59,188 nt of DNA from Actinomycetota bacterium (GTDB taxonomy: Bacteria > Actinomycetota > Acidimicrobiia > Actinomarinales > Actinomarinaceae): assembly GCA_014384285.1 (NCBI GenBank), contig JACNGE010000015.1, forward strand, positions 1 through 59,188, given 5' to 3'. The stretch's first letter is position 1. The number at the start of each line of letters is the position of its first letter. This document shows, piece by piece, positions 1 to 8,083 of the stretch. The notes below the pieces were generated by a model. The model made no database searches, was not told the DNA's origin, and saw only the letters and a program-made list of their open reading frames with translations. The position numbers were made by a program, and so were the translations under genes.

Positions 1-1017
1 AACTAAAGGTTTAACCTTTTCTCCAATTAATGTATAAGTTTCCATTAAATCTTCATGTGTTAGACCTGCGTTATCAATCTGAAAGGTAAAACGTGATATT
101 CCACCCAATGCTTCACTGTGTCGAACTAGTTTTTCTGCTACTTCCTCTGGACTACCAATAACGTATGCTCCCAAATCATCGATTTGGTGCTCAAATCTCT
201 CCATAGTCACAGGTGGCCAACCACGCTCTTTACCGATTTGATTGAACCAAACTCGATAACCTGGGTAGTATTTTTCAATTGCCTCTTCCTTTGAGTTAGC
301 TACAAAGCCTAAAGAATGTAATCCAACTTTTAAAGATGACTTGTCGTGACCAGCTTTTTCTGCCGCTTCGTAATAAAGATCAACCAGAGGTCTGAATCTG
401 TGTGTCTCTCCTCCAATAACCGCAACCATGAGAGGTAACCCTAATTCACCAGCTCTTACAAAAGATGCGGGCGTTCCTCCGACTCCAACCCATACAGGTA
501 ACTTTTCCTGCAACGGTCTAGGGTATATTGTTTGATTCTCTAATGGTGGCCGGAAATTACCTGACCATGTAACTTCTTCTTCATCTCTAATTCTTAAAAG
601 AAGATTAAGCTTTTCAGCATAGAGGTTGTCATAGTCTGCAAAATCTAAACCAAAAAGTGGGAATGCTTCTGTGAAAGAACCTCTACCAGCTACGATTTCA
701 GCTCTTCCATTTGAAATTAAATCAAGTGTTGCATAATTTTGAAATAATCGAACTGGATCCATAGCACTAATAACAGCTACTGCACTTGTAAGTCTTATGT
801 TTTCAGTTTTAGCAGCGGCGGCTGAGAGGATGTTGTGTGCTGCAGAATCTAAAAACTCTTCTCTGTGGTGTTCTCCGATACCAAATATATCGAGCCCCAC
901 TTTATCAGCATGAACTATTCTTTCAATTAATTCATTCATTGCTCGTGCGTTATCCTCAATACCTCCACCCTCATTGGTTTGAGTCTTTTTAGCAAATGAA
1001 TCTATTCCAATTTCCAT
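1..1017 (-). CDS. LLM-class (luciferase-like) flavin-dependent oxidoreductase, partial
   Basis: The reading frame opens at an ATG at 1017 and stays open to base 1, so the C-terminus lies outside the window; 339 codons are visible. The N-terminus MEIGIDSF, the GIGEHHREEF motif near residue 45 and the later GVGGTPASFVRAGELGLP segment are typical of bacterial luciferase-like monooxygenases of the LLM type (TIM barrel using FMN or F420). The expected family length is about 340 residues, so little is missing. The electron donor (FMNH2 or F420H2) and the substrate cannot be read from the sequence. The M20 peptidase gene follows upstream on the same strand, 31 bases away, and the two may be co-transcribed. 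Confidence 0.85.
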   Translation of the reverse strand, partial: MEIGIDSFAKKTQTNEGGGIEDNARAMNELIERIVHADKVGLDIFGIGEHHREEFLDSAAHNILSAAAAKTENIRLTSAVAVISAMDPVRLFQNYATLDLISNGRAEIVAGRGSFTEAFPLFGLDFADYDNLYAEKLNLLLRIRDEEEVTWSGNFRPPLENQTIYPRPLQEKLPVWVGVGGTPASFVRAGELGLPLMVAVIGGETHRFRPLVDLYYEAAEKAGHDKSSLKVGLHSLGFVANSKEEAIEKYYPGYRVWFNQIGKERGWPPVTMERFEHQIDDLGAYVIGSPEEVAEKLVRHSEALGGISRFTFQIDNAGLTHEDLMETYTLIGEKVKPLV

Positions 1018-1048
1018 AAATATTCTCCGGTTTTTAAAAAGTAACTAG

Positions 1049-2347
1049 TTAAGAAAAGTCTATTAAAGTTTTTATCAAACTTTTAATAAGATTTTCAATA
1101 TCTTGAATTTGAACACTTTCATTCGGAGCATGGGCGTTACCCATTTCTTCATCTCCAGCTCCAACAAGCACCAACTCTGCATTAGGAAACTTCTCTACAA
1201 AGTCATTAGCAAAAGGTATTGATCCGCCTACACCCATATATGCTGCATTGTTATCCCAAACCTCTTCAAAGTTTTTAACTAATATTTTAGTAAATTCTTT
1301 ATTGGGGTCTGCAACAATGCCCGAACCCATTGCTTCAGGTTCAAAACTAACCTTTGCACCCCATGGAATATTTTTCATAATATGTTCTTCAAGCATTTTC
1401 ATTGCATGTTCAGGATTTTCAGTTGGGGGTAATCTCAAACTTACCTTAGCTTTAGCATTTGGAATAAGTAAATTAACAGCTTCATCAGTTGAAGGCGCAT
1501 CAATAGCTAAGATGCTTAAAGCTGGCTCAAGCCACAATCTCTTGGAAATACTATCTAGTTCAAATAAATTAATATCCTTGGAGCCAAAGATTTCCTTTAT
1601 GTCTTTTTCTTCAAGTTCTAATACTTCCATATCGCTTGGAGTTAACCCTTCAATTTGGAGCTCACCTTTTTCATTGTGAAATGAAGCAATTATTTTACTA
1701 AGTACCATAAATGCATCCGGGACAACACCTCCACCAAGGCCAGAGTGAACTGCTCTCATTGGCTGTCCAACAACAATAACTCCGTCTACCAGTCCCCTTA
1801 GAGAGGTAGTCACTGTTGGTGTGCCTATTTTAATGTTTCCTGAATCTGCAATGATGATCACATCTGCTTCTAGATCATCTTGATACTCATCTAGAAACTC
1901 AGCCATACATGGAGATCCTATTTCCTCTTCTCCTTCAATAAATACTTTTATGTTTACCGGGAGATTATCTTTTAAAGCTTTTACTACTTCATAATGTGTT
2001 ACCACGCCAGCTTTATTATCTCCAGAACCTCTGCCATATAGCCTTCCATCAATAATTTGTGGAGTAAATGGTTCTGTCTTCCATTTGTCGATATCACCGA
2101 CTGGTTGAACGTCGTGGTGGGCATACAATAAAACTGTTTTTTTCTGTGGGTCTATTGCTGTTTGAGCTAACACAGCTGGTCTACTATTCCCAGATGTAGC
2201 TATTTTGGTTTCTAGTCCTAATTCTAAAAATAACTGTTCTACATATTGAGCAGATTTCATCACATCTTCCTGATGACTTTGATCAGAACTTATTGATTCA
2301 ATTGCAACAAGTTCACTTAAAATTTCTATAGTATTTTTTTCATGCAT
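1049..2347 (-). CDS. M20-family metallopeptidase (dipeptidase / ArgE-DapE type)
   Basis: This is a 432-residue zinc-dependent exopeptidase or deacylase. The metal-site motifs are in order: HHDVQPVG (His-x-Asp, about residue 77), GRGSGDNKAG (bridging Asp, about 107) and EGEEEIGSP (catalytic Glu pair, about 137), with the dimerisation domain in the middle and a C-terminal His in GNAHAPNE. Length and the 'HDVQP' form fit the M20 dipeptidase branch (CNDP/PepV-like) better than DapE. No signal peptide is seen, so it is probably cytosolic and recycles dipeptides. No pathway gene lies next to it, so the substrate is unknown. Confidence 0.88.
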   Translation of the reverse strand: MHEKNTIEILSELVAIESISSDQSHQEDVMKSAQYVEQLFLELGLETKIATSGNSRPAVLAQTAIDPQKKTVLLYAHHDVQPVGDIDKWKTEPFTPQIIDGRLYGRGSGDNKAGVVTHYEVVKALKDNLPVNIKVFIEGEEEIGSPCMAEFLDEYQDDLEADVIIIADSGNIKIGTPTVTTSLRGLVDGVIVVGQPMRAVHSGLGGGVVPDAFMVLSKIIASFHNEKGELQIEGLTPSDMEVLELEEKDIKEIFGSKDINLFELDSISKRLWLEPALSILAIDAPSTDEAVNLLIPNAKAKVSLRLPPTENPEHAMKMLEEHIMKNIPWGAKVSFEPEAMGSGIVADPNKEFTKILVKNFEEVWDNNAAYMGVGGSIPFANDFVEKFPNAELVLVGAGDEEMGNAHAPNESVQIQDIENLIKSLIKTLIDFS

Positions 2348-2379
2348 GCTATTAATTCTATATGCTTGTGTTTTATTTG

Positions 2380-4989
2380 TTATTCGTAAGAGATTGCTTC
2401 TAATATATTTTGTCTAGAAGCTCTTATCGCAGGAAGTATTGCTGCAATTACTCCAGCTATTATTGAGATCCCAATCCACATAAATGTTTGTGATATTGAA
2501 ACTGCAAAAACTGTAAATCCATCATCGGCTAATGTTTGAATTAAGCTCCAAGCAAAAAATATTCCAAGTCCAGTTCCTAATGCTGCTCCAAATATAGAAA
2601 TTATTGAAGATTCAATAAATATCATTCTTCTTATTTGTTTTCTATATGTTCCAATAGCCCTCATTAATCCAATCTCTCTAGTTCTTTCATAAACGGAAAG
2701 CGAAAGTGTATTAGTTATCCCAAATAGAGCTACAAATATTGAAATTGATAGAAATCCATAAATTACATTAAGTAACAACTGGATCTGGTTATTTGCTTCC
2801 TCAACTAGACCCTCTTCATCTCTAATTTCAACACCGGGATATTCAGCGACAATTGAATTAATTTTTTCCTCAAGAACATCTGATTTTTCATTTACATTGA
2901 AGTAAAGTTCAGTATCTAATGATTCCTCACTAAAGAATGAGCTATTTTCTAATAGAACAAAGAATTCAGCTGGGGGCTGAGTTGTCCAGTCGAAAATATA
3001 AGAAACAGTAAAAGTAAGTTGTCCCTCTTCTGGGATAGTTAATAAAACTTCATCACCAATTTGAAGCTCTTCTCTCTCTGCTGTTTGTTTTAGAATTCCA
3101 AGTGCATTTTGCTTTAGAAAGTCCTTACGAGTACCTGCTATGTCATCTGTTTTAACTAAATCGAAAACAGTTTCATCAACTGCTCCAAGTATTAAAGGAC
3201 GTTCGTTATATCCAACAACTGTAGCTCTTGTTCTTGATAATTTGGTAACCTCATCTAGTTCCATTAACTCATTGGCAAGCCCAGTTGGAATTCCAGGTGA
3301 TGCAAAAACATTCGCTGCTCCAACTTGATAATCAGCGAGAATAACTTCACCAATCAGTGACTCCGCTTGAGCTTTGAACGATGTGGTTATTACATTAGCT
3401 AAAGATATTAATGTAAGACCTATCATTAACGCTGAGGCCGTAGAGGCGGTCCTTCTTGGTGTCCTTTTAGAATTCTCAGTGGCAAGTTTGCCTAATATTC
3501 CAAAAATTAAGATATAAATTCTGTCAAAAAGAAAAACGAATGGTTTTGTTATAGAGGGTGTGATGATTGATATTCCCACAAAAACTATTCCTGCACCAAA
3601 TCCAACTTGTTGTAATCCAGATAGGGTCGGAAGGTCTAAAAAGTCATAGAGAACTCCAAAAAGCATTATAAAACCGATTGAGGAAACAGCTATCCCAATA
3701 ACCAAACGAGTAAATAGTGACTTACGTCTTGGTGTTGAAACACTATCCCTTATAGCTTCCATTGGACTTACTTGAGAGGCTTTTCTTGCAGGTAGTAGGG
3801 ATGATAAAATTGTTACAGTAATTCCAATAATCAATCCTGTAATTGCAGCTTCGGATGTTAATACTAAAGGTCCATCTGGAAGACCTAATTCAAAATACTG
3901 CAAACCTTCTTTTACAGCTACTGCTAAACCTATACCTAGACCTATTCCTAGACCGGACCCAATAATAGACATAAAAAGTGATTCGGAAATAACAAGTCTG
4001 TATATCTGTCTTTTTGAGGTACCTAAAGCTCTAAGTAGAGATAATTCTTTTGTTCTTTGTAGTAATAAAATTCTGAAAGTATTTTGGATAATAAATGCAC
4101 CCACAAATATTGCGATGCCTGCAAAAACATTCAAAATAGTATTAAAAAAGTCTAGACCTTGTTTTATTGAGTCAGCTTGTTCTGCTGCTGCTTCTTGTGC
4201 ATTTATGACATTTAAGTTTTCACTATCTATATCTGTAATTTCATTTTTTACATCAGTAACATCAAAGTTGTCTTCAACAACAACATTGATTAAATTGACT
4301 TCTCCTGTTGAGTCAAGAAGTTGTTGTGCTGTTCTAAATTCAAATAAGGCAAAAGTAGCACCTCCAGCAGCAAAAGCGGAGTCAGCAATACCCACAATTG
4401 TAAATGTTGCAGGTGTAGCTCCCGCCAAAACTGTAACTTTGTCGTCGATATCAAACTCAAAATTCTCTGCAGTAACGGTATCCATCACGACTTCTTTTTT
4501 ATTTAAGGGTGCCCTTCCCTCTAAAAGTGTCCATTGTTTTGCATATTCACTACTATCCCAAGCTGTTCCAAAAGTTGGAGCAAATCCATTTGATAATAAA
4601 ACTGTTTCGCCATCTACAATCTTTATAAACTGTGCGAAACCAATAACCTCTCCCCAAGCCGCTCTAACACCTGGTAAGTCTTGAATTTCTTTAATTTTTT
4701 CGTCAGGAATTTTTTTTACTTCGAAAGATATTGGTCCCTGACCCCCATCTCCGCTGAAACCTTGAGCAAAATCTTCTTGAACAGGTTGAACTACTAGGTC
4801 AATACCTTCATAGATCCCAGAAAATAAGTTATCAAATGCGGATTTGTTGCTTTCAGAGAAGATATTTGATGCAATTATGACTGCAACACCAAGAATTATT
4901 GATGAAGTTGTAAGAAATATCCTAACCGGATAGGTTTTAAGATTCTTCCATGCAATCAGAAAAAGAGGGCGTTTTGTAAATCCAAACAT
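2380..4989 (-). CDS. ABC transporter permease with two FtsX/MacB domains
   Basis: The 869-residue protein has one N-terminal membrane segment (about 20-40), a periplasmic MacB-like domain, a three-helix FtsX domain (about 285-410), a second membrane segment and extracytoplasmic domain, and a C-terminal FtsX domain (about 745-860) ending in PAIRASRQNILEAISYE. This is the fused double-FtsX layout of mechanotransmission-type ABC systems common in Actinobacteria. Its ATG overlaps the TAA of the ATPase gene (TAATG), so the two are translationally coupled and form one exporter. Lipoprotein or peptide traffic in the envelope is likely by family, but the substrate is unknown. Confidence 0.9.
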   Translation of the reverse strand: MFGFTKRPLFLIAWKNLKTYPVRIFLTTSSIILGVAVIIASNIFSESNKSAFDNLFSGIYEGIDLVVQPVQEDFAQGFSGDGGQGPISFEVKKIPDEKIKEIQDLPGVRAAWGEVIGFAQFIKIVDGETVLLSNGFAPTFGTAWDSSEYAKQWTLLEGRAPLNKKEVVMDTVTAENFEFDIDDKVTVLAGATPATFTIVGIADSAFAAGGATFALFEFRTAQQLLDSTGEVNLINVVVEDNFDVTDVKNEITDIDSENLNVINAQEAAAEQADSIKQGLDFFNTILNVFAGIAIFVGAFIIQNTFRILLLQRTKELSLLRALGTSKRQIYRLVISESLFMSIIGSGLGIGLGIGLAVAVKEGLQYFELGLPDGPLVLTSEAAITGLIIGITVTILSSLLPARKASQVSPMEAIRDSVSTPRRKSLFTRLVIGIAVSSIGFIMLFGVLYDFLDLPTLSGLQQVGFGAGIVFVGISIITPSITKPFVFLFDRIYILIFGILGKLATENSKRTPRRTASTASALMIGLTLISLANVITTSFKAQAESLIGEVILADYQVGAANVFASPGIPTGLANELMELDEVTKLSRTRATVVGYNERPLILGAVDETVFDLVKTDDIAGTRKDFLKQNALGILKQTAEREELQIGDEVLLTIPEEGQLTFTVSYIFDWTTQPPAEFFVLLENSSFFSEESLDTELYFNVNEKSDVLEEKINSIVAEYPGVEIRDEEGLVEEANNQIQLLLNVIYGFLSISIFVALFGITNTLSLSVYERTREIGLMRAIGTYRKQIRRMIFIESSIISIFGAALGTGLGIFFAWSLIQTLADDGFTVFAVSISQTFMWIGISIIAGVIAAILPAIRASRQNILEAISYE

Positions 4990-5717
4990 TATGCGTTAGT
5001 TAAAGCTGTAACCTCTGCAACAATTTCTTCTTGTGTTGGTTTTTCTAAATCACTTGCTATTCTTCCATCTTTCAGCATCACAACTCTTCCAGCAAAGGAT
5101 GCCGCATAGGGATCGTGAGTAACCATAACTATTGTTTGATTTAGTTCTTCAACAACAGATTTCATAAACGTTAATAGTTCTCTACTTGATTTTGAATCTA
5201 AGTTTCCAGACGGTTCATCAGCAAAAATGACTTCTGGCTTGGTTGCCATAGCTCGAGCTGCCGCAACTCTTTGTTGCTGTCCTCCCGAAAGTTCATTTGG
5301 TCTATGTGTAAGCCTGTCTGCGATATCTACAGTTTCTACAACTTCTTTTACCCACTCCAGGTCTGGCTGTCTCCCTGCTATTGAAGCAGGTAGCGTAATA
5401 TTTTCTTCTGCAGTAAGCGTGGGAATAAGATTGAATGCCTGAAAAATAAAACCAAAGCTGTCTCTTCTAATCTTTGTTAATTCTTTGTCATTTAGTGTTG
5501 CAATATCATTTCCTTTTAGAAATATTTTTCCTGAAGATGGCCTGTCTAGTCCGGCAAGACAATGGAGAAGTGTAGATTTCCCAGACCCGGATGGTCCCAT
5601 TATTGCCGTAAATTCATTTTCTCTAAATTCGATATTAATATCATCAAGAGCAGTAACACTGGTTTCCTTCTCTCCATAAATTTTAGTAAGGTTATTTGCT
5701 TCAATTATTTTTGACAT
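4989..5717 (-). CDS. ABC transporter ATPase, MacB/LolD type
   Basis: This 242-residue ATPase has Walker A GPSGSGKST at residues 41-49, the Q-loop in FIFQAFNLIPTLTAEEN, the signature LSGGQQQR, Walker B VIFADEPSGNLD and the H-loop MVTHDP. These features place it in the MacB/LolD/FtsE group, which energises FtsX-like permeases. It is the first gene of a two-gene operon with the double-FtsX permease, stop and start overlapping. No dedicated adaptor or substrate-binding protein lies next to it. Confidence 0.93.
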   Translation of the reverse strand: MSKIIEANNLTKIYGEKETSVTALDDINIEFRENEFTAIMGPSGSGKSTLLHCLAGLDRPSSGKIFLKGNDIATLNDKELTKIRRDSFGFIFQAFNLIPTLTAEENITLPASIAGRQPDLEWVKEVVETVDIADRLTHRPNELSGGQQQRVAAARAMATKPEVIFADEPSGNLDSKSSRELLTFMKSVVEELNQTIVMVTHDPYAASFAGRVVMLKDGRIASDLEKPTQEEIVAEVTALTNA

Positions 5718-5815
5718 GAGACAATATTAGGTAAAAGATGGTTATACCTATATTCGTAAAGATTATGTTATTTTTTTCCACCTTAACTTTACTTTTTAAC
5801 TCAATGTTGTTTAAA

Positions 5816-5917
5816 TACTATGTATGTACAAAGTAAACAACTGGCATTGGTGGATCCTACATAGGTAGTGTCTAGTTGGTTGTTCTTTAGTTAAACCGGG
5901 CACCGCCCGGTTTTTTT
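5816..5917 (+). ncRNA. candidate small RNA ending in an intrinsic terminator
   Basis: This gap is flanked by minus-strand genes, yet its strongest terminator points along the plus strand. Upstream of it, 5836-5845 (AACAACTGGC) can pair with 5875-5884 (GTTGGTTGTT) over 10 pairs. Three of these are G-U pairs that only work in a plus-strand RNA. A weak TACTAT -10-like hexamer lies at about 5816. No open frame of note is present. The existence of a transcript is inference. Confidence 0.35.
5893..5917 (+). terminator. intrinsic terminator (plus strand)
   Basis: A perfect 9-bp stem, AAACCGGGC / GCCCGGTTT, encloses a 3-nt loop and runs straight into seven T residues. It is the clearest rho-independent terminator in the window. 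No annotated plus-strand gene precedes it. Confidence 0.85.
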
Positions 5918-5940
5918 ATTGAAGTGTCACTGAAAATAAT

Positions 5941-5959
5941 ATCCGGGCGAAACCCAGAT
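5941..5959 (-). terminator. probable terminator of the zinc operon (minus strand)
   Basis: Read on the minus strand, ATCTGGG-TTTCG-CCCGGAT forms a 7-bp stem with one U-G pair, followed by ATTATTTTC. On the plus strand the same stem has a C-A mismatch, so it fits the minus-strand transcript of the upstream lipoprotein gene. Confidence 0.6.
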
Positions 5960-5997
5960 AAAAGATTTAAGCAGATTGTCTAAGTAATTTTATTAAT

Positions 5998-6441
5998 TTA
6001 TGGTGAAACTATAAGTCTTGCAAATTCAAAGCCACCATCATGATCTTCTATCTCAAACTCTCCAGCAATTTTGAGTTCTAGCTCTAAAACATTTTGCTTA
6101 TCTGGATAAACCATAAAATGAATGTCATACCCATGAATATGAATTTCTTTTTCTACATCAGAAATGAAGTGGATTTCAATTTTTTCACTTAATTTATAAT
6201 TTAAAACTTCTAATGCATTTGGTACATCGTTTGGTACAAAAACTTCAGCTTCTTCATCATGGTGACCTTCTTCTTTATGATCGTCATGTCCTTCATCATC
6301 ATGGTCATTTTCAAATGTTAGTTCTGGAACAGTGGTTGTAACGGTTTCAAAGGATGAATCGTCTACTGTGATCGTAACTTCATTCTGAGTTGTGGAGCAG
6401 GAAATTAGAAAAATAAAACAGCATAAAAAGTATTTTTTCAT
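5998..6441 (-). CDS. His-rich lipoprotein with cupredoxin-like domain
   Basis: This 147-residue exported lipoprotein starts MKKYFLCCFIFLISC, with lipobox LISC. A Thr/Val-rich linker follows, then an acidic His-rich stretch (HDDEGHDDHKEEGHHDE, about residues 47-63) like that of the neighbouring ZnuA. The C-terminal 75 residues have the EIHIHGYDIHF...AGEFEIEDHDGGFEFARLIV pattern of small cupredoxin-like folds. It lies 18 bases downstream of znuB, so it is probably the last gene of the metal-uptake operon and under the same regulator. A periplasmic metal buffer or accessory chaperone is the natural reading; no assay-backed family name is known to me. Confidence 0.75.
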   Translation of the reverse strand: MKKYFLCCFIFLISCSTTQNEVTITVDDSSFETVTTTVPELTFENDHDDEGHDDHKEEGHHDEEAEVFVPNDVPNALEVLNYKLSEKIEIHFISDVEKEIHIHGYDIHFMVYPDKQNVLELELKIAGEFEIEDHDGGFEFARLIVSP

Positions 6442-6459
6442 AAAGCTAAATTGGTTATT

Positions 6460-7296
6460 TTATTCATTTATTAATTTAGGTTTTTGCATAAATTTATTAA
6501 CAGTAAAAGATAAAATAAATATTGATGAAGCAACTAAAGACATAGTTGGCCCTGAGGGAAGATTGAAATAATAAGATAAGTACAGACCTGATACAGATGA
6601 AACTGCTCCAAAAATTGCTCCGACTTTTATGGAACTTAAGAAAGTTTTGGTAACCAATTTTGCAGACGCAGCAGGAATTAATAACAAACTTAAAACTAAT
6701 ACTATTCCGACTGTTTGTAATGAGCCCACAATGGTTAAAGATAAAATTATAAGGAATAGATAATTTAAAAAAGTTACATTCAAATCTCTTACTTGAGCTC
6801 CGATTGGATCAAATGAATAAAATAATATTTGTTTAAAGAATACAAAAAGAATTGCTAGAACGGTTACAAACAGAATAAAAATTACAATAACGTCAAAAGA
6901 GCTTACTGCTAATATTTGACCGAATAACAAGTCTTCTAAATTTATAGAAACTTCAAGCACAGAGATTAAAACAAAACCCAAAGCGAAAAAAGAAGAGAAA
7001 ATAATTCCTATCGAAGTATCTTCTCCAATATTGCTGTTTTTAATTATAAACCCAAGAAATAGGGCTATAACAATGGCTGCAGGGATTCCTAGTTCTGAAA
7101 TGCTGAATCCAAAAAAGACACCTACAGCAATAATAGGAAGTGTTGAGTGTGCAATAGCATCAGCCATAAATCCCATATTTTTATTTATAGTGAATGAACC
7201 AAGAATTGAAAGCATAACTCCAGATAGAAGGGCTGTGATTAAAGCACGTACCATAAAATCATATCTTAAAGGGTCTGTAAGGATTTCAATTCCCAT
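6460..7296 (-). CDS. znuB: ZnuB-type metal ABC transporter permease
   Basis: This is a very hydrophobic 278-residue ABC-3 family permease with about eight membrane helices. It shows typical family segments: FMADAIAHSTLPIIAVGVFFG, the GxxxS(I)GIIFSSFFALGF region, and VGSLQTVGIVLVLSLLLIPAASA. I place the start at ATG 7296 (MGIEILTDPLRYDFM), not at an upstream in-frame ATG 7371. The upstream choice would overlap the ATPase gene by 86 bases, whereas 7296 overlaps by 11 and has GGTGAT just before it. It pairs with ZnuC and ZnuA to import zinc, or possibly manganese. Confidence 0.9.
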   Translation of the reverse strand: MGIEILTDPLRYDFMVRALITALLSGVMLSILGSFTINKNMGFMADAIAHSTLPIIAVGVFFGFSISELGIPAAIVIALFLGFIIKNSNIGEDTSIGIIFSSFFALGFVLISVLEVSINLEDLLFGQILAVSSFDVIVIFILFVTVLAILFVFFKQILFYSFDPIGAQVRDLNVTFLNYLFLIILSLTIVGSLQTVGIVLVLSLLLIPAASAKLVTKTFLSSIKVGAIFGAVSSVSGLYLSYYFNLPSGPTMSLVASSIFILSFTVNKFMQKPKLINE

Positions 7297-8056
7297 TATG
7301 ATCACCATGATTACCAGGGGTATGTTCTTTGAGTATTTGAGTATGGGAACCATACATCTCCTGAATAACATCTTCAGTTAATACCTCTGAAGGATCTCCG
7401 AATGCACAGCAGTGTCTATTCAAACATAGAACTTCATCAAATTTTTTTTCAACATTATTAATGTCATGTGTAGCAATTAAGATAGTCTTTCCATCTTGCT
7501 TTATACCGTTAATTAATTTCATAAGATCGTCTTCTGCGCCTATGTCCACGGCACTAAATGCTTCATCTAATAGTAAAATATCTGCACCTTGAGTTAATGT
7601 TCTCGCTAATAAGACTCTCTGTAACTGTCCCCCGGATAAATTATTAATATTTTCACTGATTTTTTCTATCAAGCCAACTTTGTTAAGTGAGTCTTCTACT
7701 ATCGCATCATTTTTTCGATTTGAAAATGGATTAAAAGTATTCTTCGTAATTAGTCCCATCTCAACTACTTGTTTAACAGAAAGGGGGAAGTTCCAATTTA
7801 TTTGGCTATTTTGTGGTACATAGCCAATAAAACTCTTTGCTTCATTAGGATCCATTCCTTTTATTTTTAGTGAGCCATGTGATAATGGTGTTATTCCGGC
7901 CATAGCATTGAATAACGTAGATTTTCCACCACCATTTGGCCCGACGACTGCAACCAGTTTTCCTTCAGTTATAGAAAAAGAAACATCGTCAAGAGCTAGG
8001 GCGTCACCGTATTGTACGCAACAACCATCTGAGATTATTAGACTTTTATTTGTAAT
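7286..8056 (-). CDS. znuC: ZnuC-type metal ABC transporter ATPase, non-standard start codon
   Basis: The first ATG in this frame (7903) lies after the Walker A motif, so starting there would remove the P-loop. Upstream, in the same frame, the sequence encodes VQYGDALALDDVSFSITEG and then GPNGGGKST (about residues 39-47), a normal ABC N-terminus. No ATG, GTG or TTG occurs between the znuA stop and Walker A. The best start is ATT at 8056, eight bases after AAGGAAG. Later motifs are intact: LSGGQLQR, LLLDEAFSAVD and the H-loop THD. The protein would be about 256 residues. It lies 27 bases after znuA and powers the ZnuB permease. Confidence 0.82.
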   Translation of the reverse strand: MTNKSLIISDGCCVQYGDALALDDVSFSITEGKLVAVVGPNGGGKSTLFNAMAGITPLSHGSLKIKGMDPNEAKSFIGYVPQNSQINWNFPLSVKQVVEMGLITKNTFNPFSNRKNDAIVEDSLNKVGLIEKISENINNLSGGQLQRVLLARTLTQGADILLLDEAFSAVDIGAEDDLMKLINGIKQDGKTILIATHDINNVEKKFDEVLCLNRHCCAFGDPSEVLTEDVIQEMYGSHTQILKEHTPGNHGDHNGN

Positions 8057-8083
8057 TTTTTTGCTTTCTTCCTTGAGCCTATC

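Noticed and set aside
7286-7903. ZnuC starting at ATG 7903 as a truncated ATPase
   Set aside because: The missing Walker A is encoded directly upstream in the same frame with normal ABC sequence, so the gene is whole and only its start is unusual.
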